Shown: positions 51,385 through 60,336 of the stretch, piece after piece
Layout of the letters: each line of letters begins with the position of its first letter
Position numbering within the stretch: position 1 is the first letter of the stretch
Assembly: GCF_026965555.1 (NCBI RefSeq)
Contig: NZ_CP114040.1
Span: 3,410,001-3,474,000 of the forward strand
From: Nannocystis punicea
Lineage (GTDB): Bacteria > Myxococcota_A > Polyangia > Nannocystales > Nannocystaceae
Reading direction: 5' to 3'
Length of the DNA stretch: 64,000 nucleotides
Position numbers and translations under genes: made by a program
The notes under the pieces: generated by a model
What the model was told of the DNA's origin: nothing
Databases searched by the model: none
Seen by the model: the letters and a program-made list of their open reading frames with translations, nothing else

Positions 51385-52979
51385 AGGACATGTCTTGGAG
51401 GGCATGCTCCCGAGAGCATGGTGCGAAGGGCATGTCCCAACGGACATGGCTGAAGGTGCTGGCGATCGCGGCGGCGGCGGTGCTGCTGGCGCTGGCGGCC
51501 GAGGCGGCGGCGCGGCCCGGGGGCGGCCACAGCTACTCGGGCGGGGGCGGGGGCGGCCACAGCTACTCGGGCGGGGGCAGCCGCGGCGGGGGCTACAGCG
51601 GCAGCCACAGCTACTCGGGCGGGGGCGGCAGCGGCGACGGCGGGGCGATCCTCTACTTGCTGGTGCGCCTGCTGTTCGAGGTGCCGCAGATCGGGGTGCC
51701 GCTGCTGATCGGGGTCGGCGTGATCATCTACTTCCACCACCGCCACGACCGCCAGCGCCAGGCCGACGAGACGTGGGACAGCGCGCCGACGGCGGCGGCG
51801 CACGCGGCCCGCCACGGCGATCTCGGGTCGATCCGCCGCCTCGATCCCGACTTCTCGGCGGTGCTGTTCACCGACTTCGTCTACGCGCTGTACGCCCGGG
51901 CGCAGGGGGCCCGCGGCGACGTCAAGGCCATGGAGGCGCTGGCGCCGTACGTGGCGCTCGACACCCGTGAGGTGCTGATGAAGCGCGAGCCGGCCGGGGT
52001 GCCGATCCGCGGGGTCGTGATCGGGTCGATGCAGGTCGAGCGGGTCCAGCTGCCGTCCGGACCCGACGGGATGATCGACGTCCAGGTCGCGTTCGAGGCC
52101 AACTACAGCGCCGCGCTGCCGAACGGAGAGCACGGCTTCTACGTGCGCGAGGCCTGGCGGCTGCAGCGGCGCGCCGACGCCAAGAGCCGCACGCCCGAGT
52201 CGGTGACGGCGCTCGGCTGCCCCAACTGCGGGGCGCCGTTCGAGCGCAGCGACAGCGGCGCGTGCCGCTTCTGCGGCCAGCAGGTCGAGGGCGGGCGGTT
52301 CGACTGGACGGTCCACCACGTGCGCGTGCGCAGCCTCGAGCCGCGGCCGCCGCCGCTGACGCACCACGCCGAGGAGGTCGGCACCGACGACCGCACGCTG
52401 TTCATGCCGGGCATCCAGCAGGCCCACGCGGCGCTGATCGCCGAGGACCCGACGACGTCGCCCGAGCGCATCGACCAGCGGGTGCGCACGATCCACGCCG
52501 AGATGAACGCCGGCTGGACCGCGCTCGACCTCCGTCGGGTGCGGCCGTACGTGTCGGACTCGCTGTTCAACTACCTGCAGTACTGGATCGACGCCTACCG
52601 CGCCCAGGGCCTGCGCAACGTGCTGGCGAACACGCAGGTGCTGCGCATGGTGATCGTCAAGCTCGAGCGCGACCGCTGGTACGACGCGCTGACCGTGCGC
52701 GTGTGGGCCCGCGGCATCGACTACACCGCGCGCCTCGGCGGCGAGCACGTGTCGGGCAGCGTCAAGCACCCGCGCACGTACAGCGAGTACTGGACGCTGA
52801 TCCGTGGGTCGGCGGTGCGCGGCGCCCCGGCCAGCAACGTCAACTGCCCCAACTGCGGCGCGCCGCTCGACCGCGTGAACATGGCCGGCGCGTGCGAGTA
52901 CTGCGGCGCCCACCTGACACGCGGCGAGTTCGACTGGGTGCTCAGCAAGATCGAGCAGGACGAGGCCTACGCCGGATGA
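51381..52979 (+). CDS. TIM44-like domain protein with two zinc ribbons
   Basis: The product has 532 residues if the ATG at 51381 is used; a second ATG at 51432 would skip most of the repeat-derived N-terminus and give a cleaner signal sequence (LKVLAIAAAAVLLALAAEAA). After the export signal comes a Gly/Ser/Tyr low-complexity stretch with four GGGHSYSG-like units, a transmembrane helix (about 105-125), then a TIM44-like domain, zinc ribbon CPNCGAPFERSDSGACRFCG, a second TIM44-like domain (about 355-470) and ribbon CPNCGAPLDRVNMAGACEYCG. TIM44-like domains bind membranes or protein partners. Operon member between the TPM and DUF502 genes. Confidence 0.8.
   Translation: MKDMSWRACSREHGAKGMSQRTWLKVLAIAAAAVLLALAAEAAARPGGGHSYSGGGGGGHSYSGGGSRGGGYSGSHSYSGGGGSGDGGAILYLLVRLLFEVPQIGVPLLIGVGVIIYFHHRHDRQRQADETWDSAPTAAAHAARHGDLGSIRRLDPDFSAVLFTDFVYALYARAQGARGDVKAMEALAPYVALDTREVLMKREPAGVPIRGVVIGSMQVERVQLPSGPDGMIDVQVAFEANYSAALPNGEHGFYVREAWRLQRRADAKSRTPESVTALGCPNCGAPFERSDSGACRFCGQQVEGGRFDWTVHHVRVRSLEPRPPPLTHHAEEVGTDDRTLFMPGIQQAHAALIAEDPTTSPERIDQRVRTIHAEMNAGWTALDLRRVRPYVSDSLFNYLQYWIDAYRAQGLRNVLANTQVLRMVIVKLERDRWYDALTVRVWARGIDYTARLGGEHVSGSVKHPRTYSEYWTLIRGSAVRGAPASNVNCPNCGAPLDRVNMAGACEYCGAHLTRGEFDWVLSKIEQDEAYAG
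51389..51451. repeat. 14-bp repeat array over a translation start (5 units)
   Basis: CATG starts at 51389, 51403, 51417, 51431 and 51445, exactly 14 bases apart, with another CATG at 51380 that contains the annotated start. The array spans the ribosome-binding region of the downstream ATG or is translated as the protein N-terminus. Confidence 0.9.
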
Positions 52980-52985
52980 ACCGAG

Positions 52986-53612
52986 ATGCTCGCCCACGCC
53001 AAGAACTTCGCCCGTAACACGTTCCTCGCCGGGGTCTTCGCCGCGATCCCGCTGGTCTTCACGATCGTCGTGTTGTGGTACGTCGACCACTTCACCCGCG
53101 AACCCCTGAAGCAGCTGGTCGGCATCGACGTGCCGTTCGCGGGCGTGGGGCTGGCCCTGGTCGCGATCTTCGTGCTCGGCCTGATCGTGCGCAGCCTGAT
53201 CGGCCGCTACGTGCTGGCGGCGATCGATCGCCTGCTGCTCAAGGTGCCGGTGCTGGCCGAGCTCTACAAGGCGTGGAAGCAGATCTCGCTGACGCCCGGC
53301 GGCAGCAGCGGAATCTACTCCAAGGTCGTGCTGGTCCGCCTCGACGGCGACGCGTGGCACCTCGCGTTCACCAGCGGCGAGCCTATCGGCGCCGACAGCG
53401 ACGCCGTCTGCGTGTTCGTGCCGACCACGCCGAACCCGATGGTCGGCCGGGTGCTGTTCGTCCCGCTGTCGCGCTGCCGGCCCACGTCGCTGGCGGTCGA
53501 GGAGGTGTTCAAGTTCTTGCTGTCGGGCGGCAACTACGTGCCGGAAGAGGTCGCTGTCGCCGCCCGCAGCGACGCGTCGGCGAGGACTCCGCCGCCCGTC
53601 ACGGTCGCATAG
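52986..53612 (+). CDS. DUF502 family membrane protein
   Basis: The product has 208 residues: two transmembrane helices (about 13-35 and 53-72; AGVFAAIPLVFTIVVLWYVD, GVGLALVAIFVLGLIVRSLI), then VPVLAELYKAWKQISLT, VVLVRLDGDAWHLAFTSGEP, VFVPTTPNPMVGRVLFVPLS, the hallmark GxFxxT/PTTPNPxxG region of DUF502. The role is unknown. It closes the four-gene operon seven bases after the TIM44-like gene. The following 320 bases (53613-53932) show nothing supportable. Confidence 0.85.
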   Translation: MLAHAKNFARNTFLAGVFAAIPLVFTIVVLWYVDHFTREPLKQLVGIDVPFAGVGLALVAIFVLGLIVRSLIGRYVLAAIDRLLLKVPVLAELYKAWKQISLTPGGSSGIYSKVVLVRLDGDAWHLAFTSGEPIGADSDAVCVFVPTTPNPMVGRVLFVPLSRCRPTSLAVEEVFKFLLSGGNYVPEEVAVAARSDASARTPPPVTVA

Positions 53613-53932
53613 ATGGTTGCGATCCAGCTGTCGTCGCGGTCATCGACGCAATTGCAGATCTGCGTCTGGAGGCGTTTGTCGGGCAGATCTCGGGCGAATA
53701 CGACGTCTGCACGATCGGCTTCGCGGCTGCGCGCCGTGTCACGGCGATGGCTTCGAGGTGAATAAAAGTCACGCTGCGGCGAGGGCCGCGCGGGGGCTCG
53801 TACGCGCGGAGGGCATGATCCAAATGTCGTGATCGGCCAACCGTCCGGGGGCTGCGCCGCGGGCTCCTGGCCGCGAAAAAATGCTGATTTGTTGCGTGGT
53901 CCGGAGCCGCTCAGTATGGCTAAACTGTCGAT

Positions 53933-56533
53933 ATGAACACGAACTTAGCGCGTTATTGGGCACTCTCCGGCGTTGCGCTGCTCAGCCCCGCGCTGGCCGG
54001 GTGCGGCAACGACACCAACGTCGCGACGGGCACGGACACGGCCGACACGTCGACGGGCGACACGAGCACCGAGCCGACGACGACGACGACCACGTCGACG
54101 GACACGACGCCGACGACGACCGAGGTCACGGACTCGGGCATGAGCGCGACCGGCACGACGACCACGTCGACCACGCTCGAGCCGACGTCGACCACCGGCA
54201 CGACGGAGGACACGACGACCGACGCGACGACGTCGACCTCGACGGGGCCGGTGGGGGAGACCACCGGCGTCGACATGTGCATGACGATCCTCTGCGGCGA
54301 GCCGGCCGTGTGCTGCGGCGCCGGCGAGGAGTGCGTCGACGGGGCCTGCCTCCCCGAGTGCCCGAGCGGCATCCGCTGCGGCGAAGACAAGTCGATCTGC
54401 TGCGACGCCGGGGCGGTGTGCCTCGGCGACGTGTGCGAGCAGCCGGCGGGCGAGTGCGCCGACTCGTACGACTGCGATCCGGGCTTCTACTGCGAGCCGA
54501 TCTTCGGCCAGTGCCTGCCGCAGCCCGACCCGCTCGACTGCGAGGTCGTGCCGACGTTCGACGACATCGATGTCCAGCTCGAGTGGGCCTGGACGGCCAA
54601 CGAGGTGATCACGCTGCCGGTGATCGCCGACGTCGACGGCGACGGCGTGCCCGACGTGATCGTCAACACGACCCGGCAGGACGGCCTGATGCTGCCGGCC
54701 AGCTACACGCTCGGCGAGATCGTGCTGATCGACGGCGCGACCGGGCAGGAGAAGTGGCGCATCAGCCACGACCCGGCGATGATGAAGTTCGGCTCGCACG
54801 GCCGCGCCTCGGTCGCGGTCGCCGACGTGAGCGGCGACGGCCTGCCCGACATCATCTACGCCGGCCGCGAGGAGGGCACCAACCACATCTCGCCGGTCCA
54901 CGCGGTCGACGGGATGGGCGCGCTGCTGTGGACGGCCCGCACCGCGAACAACCAGGTCGCCAAGGTCCGCATCGAGAACGGCTCGGCCACGGTCGTCAAC
55001 CTCGACACCGACCCCGAGGCCGAGATCGCGTTCGGCGCCACGATCTTCGACGACGACGGCCTGATGGTGTGGAACCAGCCGTGGGGCCCCAACAACACGG
55101 CGTGGGGCTCGATGTACGGCACGCCGATGAACGGCAACACGCCGATCTACGCCGGCGGCGTGGCGACCTTCGCCGACCTCGACGGCGACAACAAGCCCGA
55201 GCTCGTCACCGGCCGCGAGGCGTGGAAGATCGAGTGGATCCCCGGCAACCCGCCGTCGGTGACGATGACCCAGTACTGGGCGAACAAGACCAACCCGGTC
55301 CAGAGCCACAACAACGACGGCTGGCCGTCGGTCGCCGACCTCGACGGCGACGGCAAGCCCGAGGTCGTGCTGGTCGCCTGGCCGGCGATCCGCGTCATCA
55401 ACGGCCAGACCGGCCAGCTGTGGTGCGGCGTCGACCCGACCGACGCGATGTGCCAGCAGAACCCGGCCCTGCGCACGCAGCCGATCCAGATCAAGGGCGG
55501 CGACCTCGGCGGCCCGGCGACCATCGCCGACTTCGACGGCGACGGCCGGCCCGAGGCCGGTATCGCCGGCGGCAAGGCGTACGCGGTGTACGACTTCAAT
55601 CGCCCGAGCTACAACGGCGACAACACGGCCGAGATGGTGGTCAAGCTGGCCATGGATCCGGCGCCCGTGGCCGGGGCGATGTACGCCCGCTGGACCGCGA
55701 CGATCCAGGACGAATCGTCGGCCGCGACCGGCTCGTCCGTGTTCGACTTCCAGGGCGACGGCAAGGCCGAGGTCGCGTACCAGGACGAGTGCTTCGCCCG
55801 CGTCTACGACGGCGCGACCGGTGCGGTGCAGCTGCAGATCATGAACTCGAGCGCGACGATCCACGAGTACCCGCTCGTGGCCGACGTCGACGGCGACGGC
55901 AACTCCGAGTTCGTCGTGGTCGCCAACTACGCCGAGGCCAAGAACGTCACCGACTGCCAGGCCAAGACGCCCGGCTTCACCGCGCGCAAGGGCGTGTTCG
56001 TGTACGGCGCCGGCGGCGACAACTGGGTCCCGACCCGCAAGGTCTGGACGCAGCACACGTACCACGTGACCGACGCCGACTCGGCCGGCAACCCGCCGAT
56101 GTCCGAGGAGGCCAACTGGACCGACGGCGGCCTCAACAACTTCCGCCAGAACGTGCAGGGCGAGGGCGTGTTCAACGCCGCCGACCTGACCGTCTCGCTG
56201 GCGGCCGACCTGAACCTGTGCTCCGACGAGCTGGTGCTGGTGGCGACCATCTACAACGAGGGCGCGCTCGGCATCTCCGCCGGCGTCGACGTCTCGTTCT
56301 ACGAGGGCGTCGACAACACGGGCGTGAAGCTCGGCACCAAGCCGACGGCGGCGTCGCTGCTCCCCGGCGCGTCGACGCAGGTGCTCTGGAAGGTGCCCGG
56401 CCCGACGAAGGACAACAAGAAGAACTTCTTCGTCGAGATCGATCCGGGCATCAACAACGGCCTCGTCACGGAGTGCAAGGAAGACAACAACGGCGCGCTC
56501 GTGACCGAGGCGTTCTGCCCCGAGGCAGGCTGA
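53933..56533 (+). CDS. FG-GAP repeat surface lipoprotein with CARDB-like domain
   Basis: The product has 866 residues: lipoprotein signal (SGVALLSPALAGC, Cys 23), Thr/Ser/Asp linker (to about 110) encoded by ACG/GAC triplet runs, a Cys-rich segment (CGEPAVCCGAGEECVDGACL), then at least five calcium-binding FG-GAP/VCBS repeats with the DxDxDxxxD core (DVDGDGVPD, DVSGDGLPD, DLDGDNKPE, DLDGDGKPE, DFDGDGRPE, DVDGDGNSE). The last 110 residues (ELVLVATIYNEGALGISAGV...LLPGASTQVLWKVPG) match CARDB-type adhesion modules. A surface adhesion role is likely. Confidence 0.85.
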   Translation: MNTNLARYWALSGVALLSPALAGCGNDTNVATGTDTADTSTGDTSTEPTTTTTTSTDTTPTTTEVTDSGMSATGTTTTSTTLEPTSTTGTTEDTTTDATTSTSTGPVGETTGVDMCMTILCGEPAVCCGAGEECVDGACLPECPSGIRCGEDKSICCDAGAVCLGDVCEQPAGECADSYDCDPGFYCEPIFGQCLPQPDPLDCEVVPTFDDIDVQLEWAWTANEVITLPVIADVDGDGVPDVIVNTTRQDGLMLPASYTLGEIVLIDGATGQEKWRISHDPAMMKFGSHGRASVAVADVSGDGLPDIIYAGREEGTNHISPVHAVDGMGALLWTARTANNQVAKVRIENGSATVVNLDTDPEAEIAFGATIFDDDGLMVWNQPWGPNNTAWGSMYGTPMNGNTPIYAGGVATFADLDGDNKPELVTGREAWKIEWIPGNPPSVTMTQYWANKTNPVQSHNNDGWPSVADLDGDGKPEVVLVAWPAIRVINGQTGQLWCGVDPTDAMCQQNPALRTQPIQIKGGDLGGPATIADFDGDGRPEAGIAGGKAYAVYDFNRPSYNGDNTAEMVVKLAMDPAPVAGAMYARWTATIQDESSAATGSSVFDFQGDGKAEVAYQDECFARVYDGATGAVQLQIMNSSATIHEYPLVADVDGDGNSEFVVVANYAEAKNVTDCQAKTPGFTARKGVFVYGAGGDNWVPTRKVWTQHTYHVTDADSAGNPPMSEEANWTDGGLNNFRQNVQGEGVFNAADLTVSLAADLNLCSDELVLVATIYNEGALGISAGVDVSFYEGVDNTGVKLGTKPTAASLLPGASTQVLWKVPGPTKDNKKNFFVEIDPGINNGLVTECKEDNNGALVTEAFCPEAG

Positions 56534-56632
56534 TCGTCACGGCGTGACCGCCCCCGCGGGCCGGCCGGCGCACCGCCGTCCGGCCCGTCGTCGTTTCGGT
56601 GACGTTTCGGTGGCAGATTCGCCGAGCGCGCG

Positions 56633-57408
56633 GTGCGCGCTTTACAAGCGCAGGGCCGGTTGCTACGTAGGTTCGCCTTGGATCGCAGCGCCTACGACAA
56701 GCTGTTCGAGCTCGAGAAGCGCCACTTCTGGCGGATCGGTCGCCGCGGCGTGATCCTCGACGTGCTGGAGCGCTGGGCCCCGAAAGGGCCGCTGCGGCTG
56801 CTCGACGTCGGCGGGGCGTGCTCGCTGATCTCGCAGGAGATGACGCGCTTCGGCGAGGTGACGGTGATCGAGCCCGACCTGCCGACGGCCGAGTTCGCGG
56901 CGCGCGAGCTCGGCCTCGACGTGCGCCCGGCAGCCTGCCCGACGACCTGCCGGTCGAGGGCAAGTTCGACGTGGTGACGCTGTTCGACGTGCTCGAGCAC
57001 ATCGACGACGAGGACCCGGCGATGGCGGCGGTGGCCGGCCTGGTGCGCCCCGGCGGGCTCCTGGTGGTCACGGTGCCGGCCCTGCCGATCCTGTGGAGCG
57101 ACCACGACGTGTCGGTGCACCACCGCCGCCGCTACACCAAGGCGACGCTGCGCCCGGTGCTCGAGCGCGCGGGCTTCCGCCTGGAGCGGCTGTCGTACCA
57201 CACCTGCCTGCTGTTCCCGCTGGTGTTCGCCCAGCGCGTGGCGAGCCGCCTGCGCGGCCTCAAGGCCAAGCCCGAGTACGACGTGCGGGTCCCGGCCGCG
57301 CCGCTCAACCAGGCGCTGCTGGCCGTGATGGAGGCCGAGCGCCGGCTGCTCCGCCGCGTCGACCTGCCGATCGGCTCGTCGCTGGTCGCGGTCGCCTTCC
57401 GCGAGTGA
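56633..57408 (+). pseudogene. Class I SAM-dependent methyltransferase, frameshifted
   Basis: The first frame (from a GTG at 56633) reads YDKLFELEKRHFWRIGRRGV, then motif I LRLLDVGGACSLISQEM, and goes wrong at about 56928; the second frame continues SLPDDLPVEGKFDVVTLFDV, LEHIDDEDPAMAAVAGLVRP, GGLLVVTVPALPILWSDHD, HHRRRYTKATL to 57408. Inserting one G into CCCGG at 56927-56930 restores a single 250-residue methyltransferase of the Methyltransf_11/23 type common near polysaccharide genes. It is either a recent frameshift or a base-calling error, since no other damage is visible. Confidence 0.75.
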
Positions 57409-57431
57409 GAAGGGCGCGAGACTCGACCGTG

Positions 57432-57508
57432 CATGTCCCGCGGGACATGTGAACGAGGGCATGTCCGGAGGGGCATGCGCTCGAGGACATGTCCCTCGGG
57501 GCACGTCG
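57432..57508. repeat. 14-bp repeat array between convergent genes (6 units)
   Basis: CATG at 57432, 57446, 57460, 57474 and 57488, then CACG at 57502, all exactly 14 apart. CATGTCCCGCGGGACATG is a perfect 18-base palindrome. It lies 24 bases after the methyltransferase stop. Confidence 0.9.
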
Positions 57509-57579
57509 GCGGTCGGATTGAACGCGACGAGCGCGGCGAAGGTCGCCGCGCTCGCGCTGGGCCCGGGCGGGCCGGCCCG

Positions 57580-58605
57580 TCAGAAGCGGGCGGTGAGGGT
57601 CAGCTGACCGCCGCCGAGGCGACCGCCGGCGTTGAGGTTGGTGTTCTTGGCCACGCGCACGCCGTACTCGTTGAGGACGCGGTTGCGGTACTTGTCGCGG
57701 TGGTACTGCACGGTGCCGACGATGCCCATGATGAGGCCGAGGCCCTGCAGCGAGCCGGACACGGCCAGCGAGAAGTCGTCGGTGGCGTACTTGGCCTGCT
57801 CCATCGCCAGGAACGGGCCGACGACCGGGATGAACATGTTCTCGGCCAGGTCACGACAGCGGCCGGGCTTGTTCATGCCGGGGCAGCGATCGTAGAGGTC
57901 GGCCGCGTTGCTCGCCGTGATGAGGTACGAGACGCCGAACAGCACCCAGCCGGTGACCATCAGGCCCTTGCGCGGCGGGGGCGGGCGCTTGATCGCCGGC
58001 GGCGGAGCGGCGTGCGACGGCCGCGAGACCACGCGAGTGACGATCCGCGGGGGCGGGGGCGGCGGGGCGTAGCGGCTCTGCGGGTAGCGCTGCTGCGGCG
58101 GGGCGACGTAGACCGGGGCCTGCGGCGGCGTGGTGCGGGTGTTGGTGGTGACCGTCGGCGTCGCGTTCGAGTTGCTGCTCGAGTTGGTGTTGGTCGCGAT
58201 GTCGGCGCTGCTCGTCGGCGAGGCGTTGCCCTGCGGCTGGGCCTGGACCTGGATCTGCGGCTGCACGAGCACCTGGATCTGCGGCTGCATCACCGTGCTG
58301 CCGGGCGGCACGTTGAGCGTCGCGGCACCCGGGGCGGCGAGGGTCTGGCTCTGGCTCTGCGGCCCGGCGACGCTGCCCGGAGGCGTGAGCTGGGTCTGGG
58401 CGCCGGGGGCCTGGACTTGCGTATTGACCGGAGCGACCGGCGTCTGCCCCGGGATGGGCTGAGCGAGGGACTCGCCGCCGGGGTCTTGCATGCCGAGGAG
58501 CGGCACGCTGCGCGCGTAGGGCGACGCGACGGCGGCCGACGGCATCAACAGCGACGCGGCGAAGAGGGGAGTGGCGACGGAGACGAGCAGACGAGACCGC
58601 AACAT
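57580..58605 (-). CDS. Exported Gln/Pro-rich protein with membrane segments
   Basis: The product has 341 residues: signal peptide (ATPLFAASLLMPSAAVASPY), a long low-complexity region of Gln, Pro, Thr and Asn (about 40-205; PQIQVLVQPQIQVQAQPQG, NTNSSSNSNATPT), and a C-terminal membrane part with helices near 215-232 (GLMVTGWVLFGVSYLITASN) and 245-300 (FIPVVGPFLAMEQAKYATDD, LQGLGLIMGIVGTVQYHRDK). The C-terminal module recurs in myxobacterial envelope proteins. No function known. The 387 bases upstream (58606-58992) show no gene. Confidence 0.65.
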   Translation of the reverse strand: MLRSRLLVSVATPLFAASLLMPSAAVASPYARSVPLLGMQDPGGESLAQPIPGQTPVAPVNTQVQAPGAQTQLTPPGSVAGPQSQSQTLAAPGAATLNVPPGSTVMQPQIQVLVQPQIQVQAQPQGNASPTSSADIATNTNSSSNSNATPTVTTNTRTTPPQAPVYVAPPQQRYPQSRYAPPPPPPRIVTRVVSRPSHAAPPPAIKRPPPPRKGLMVTGWVLFGVSYLITASNAADLYDRCPGMNKPGRCRDLAENMFIPVVGPFLAMEQAKYATDDFSLAVSGSLQGLGLIMGIVGTVQYHRDKYRNRVLNEYGVRVAKNTNLNAGGRLGGGQLTLTARF

Positions 58606-58992
58606 GACGTGGCTACCTCGAACGGGATGGCTTCAAGATTGGCAGATGCTCCACGTGCCGACCAGTCGGAAAAGTCAAATATTCCGGCTCAGCGTCGGTC
58701 GCCCGGCGCAGAATTCCCCGACCGTGATCGGACGCGCTCCGGCGCGCCGTGGAATGCGCGGAAGGCGGCCTACCGGCCCGCTTTGGGGCGGGAAACGTCG
58801 TTCGAACTCGAGCCTGGGGTCGGGGGTCGACACCGCGAGTTCGGCGCCATGTGTGGGGATGGCCATTGGCTTCCCATCACCTGCACGCGCCGGTCCGGTC
58901 GCAAACGATTGGAATGACAGCAGCCGGCGCGACGCCGACCGAGGTGCAGCGTCCGCGGCGATGCAACTTGCGACGGTCGGCTGTCACGGTCG

Positions 58993-59730
58993 CTAGCCGC
59001 CGGTCAGGCCGCTCCGCCCCGGGATCCCCTTCCGCCGCTTCAGCTCGCGGATCCACAGCTCGCAGGCGTCGGCGCAGAAGTCGAGGTAGCGGTCGACGTC
59101 CGGACCGAGCGGCCGCTCGTCGAAGAGGACCTTCTCCTCCATCAGGCGGAACCCCGTAGCGAATGTCATCAGTCGGGTGAGGTCCAGCGCCTCCGTCTCC
59201 GTCAGCTCGCCCCGGTCGATGAACCGGCGCAGCCCCAGCGACGCCTTGACCGTGAGGTCGTCGACGAAGATGGCCCGGTTGAGCCGGCCGAAGCGCGGGT
59301 TCAGGCGGGCGATCGAGAACATGCAGCGGACGAAGAGCGGGTGCGTGCGGCTCTCGTACAGCCGCTTGACGTAGCGCGCGACCACCCGCGGGATCTGCTC
59401 GAGCTCGGTCACCGCCACCACCTCCGCCCCGCCCGCCGCCATGTCGCCGTAGAAGGTGACGATGATCTGCTCCACCATCTCTTCCTTGGTCCGGAAGTAG
59501 TGGTAAAGGCTCGGCTGCTGCATCCCGACCCGCCGCGCCAGCTCCCGCAGCGAGGCGCCGTGGTAGCCGCGCTCGGCGATGAGCTCCATCGCCGCCTCGA
59601 GGATCTCGCGGTGCCGCCCGGTCGCCGGCGGAACCTGCGGCAGCGGCTCGGTCCCGCCGACCGCCGACGCGCGTCGGCCGGCCCGCGGCCTGGCGGCGGA
59701 GGTGGGTGCGGAAGGGGGGCGCCGGGCCAC
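58993..59730 (-). CDS. TetR-family transcriptional regulator
   Basis: The GTG at 59730 gives 245 residues; a longer frame would start inside the divergent gene and cross the operator. After an Arg/Pro-rich leader (1-38) the helix-turn-helix region (about 40-88) reads REILEAAMELIAERGYHGAS and LRELARRVGMQQPSLYHYFR, a textbook TetR DNA-binding domain. The C-terminal ligand domain is unclassified. Two palindromes in the 118-base divergent gap fit its operator, so it probably represses itself and the small membrane protein gene at 59849. Confidence 0.85.
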   Translation of the reverse strand: MARRPPSAPTSAARPRAGRRASAVGGTEPLPQVPPATGRHREILEAAMELIAERGYHGASLRELARRVGMQQPSLYHYFRTKEEMVEQIIVTFYGDMAAGGAEVVAVTELEQIPRVVARYVKRLYESRTHPLFVRCMFSIARLNPRFGRLNRAIFVDDLTVKASLGLRRFIDRGELTETEALDLTRLMTFATGFRLMEEKVLFDERPLGPDVDRYLDFCADACELWIRELKRRKGIPGRSGLTGG

Positions 59731-59801
59731 CGGTGGAGTATGCCCCAGACCGCGCAAACGTGCGGCAGGACGTCGCAGCGACGGTGCTGGCGCTTGCGAG
59801 A

Positions 59802-59838
59802 CTATCGATCGATAGGTAGCTTGCCTATCGACTGATAG
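59802..59838. promoter_or_regulatory. Probable TetR operator: two 14-bp palindromes
   Basis: CTATCGATCGATAG (59802-59815, perfect) and CTATCGACTGATAG (59825-59838, one mismatch pair at the centre) share half-site CTATCGA and have centres 23 bases apart. They lie between the divergent TetR gene and the gene at 59849, whose start is 10 bases downstream with GGGAGGCGGAG as ribosome-binding site. Confidence 0.75.
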
Positions 59839-59848
59839 GGAGGCGGAG

Positions 59849-60169
59849 ATGTCGAGCAACCATGCGTGTCCCCACTGCCACCACACCTCGCTGCGCCGCC
59901 CTCCGGCGTGGGGGATCGCGGTCGTCGCGCTGGCGTGGGTGTTCGTGGCGACGATGCTGTTCGTGTCGGCCCTGATCGGGCCGTTCATCATGTTCGCGGT
60001 CCCGGTCATCTTCGCGTTCGGGGCGGGCGCGGTGCGCAGCGCCCACGACTTCGCGTTCGCCCCGGCCGATTGCCGGGCGTGCGGGAAGCTGGTGCTGGCA
60101 GAGTCGCCCGCCCCGACGACGACGACGCCGGTGCGCGAGCCCGCCCCGGCGCTGGCCCGCGCGGTGTGA
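59849..60169 (+). CDS. Small zinc-ribbon membrane protein
   Basis: The product has 106 residues: CPHCHH at residues 7-12, two transmembrane helices (about 21-43 and 45-68; GIAVVALAWVFVATMLFVSA, FIMFAVPVIFAFGAGAV), then CRACGK near 78. The two CxxC pairs would come together on the cytoplasmic side to bind one zinc ion. It has a strong ribosome-binding site and is probably the target of the divergent TetR regulator. The function is unknown. Confidence 0.7.
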   Translation: MSSNHACPHCHHTSLRRPPAWGIAVVALAWVFVATMLFVSALIGPFIMFAVPVIFAFGAGAVRSAHDFAFAPADCRACGKLVLAESPAPTTTTPVREPAPALARAV

Positions 60170-60336
60170 CGCGGATCGCCGGTGCTCCGCGAGATCGATG
60201 TCGCGGCGCCGATCGGCCGGCGATCGGCGGGTCGACATCGTTCGCGTCACGCGTCGGCGGCGGAGCGCCCGGCGCGGTCGAGGTCGCTGCGGTCGTCGGC
60301 TTGCTCGGCGAGGTCGTGCGGGTGTATGGCGGTCGC

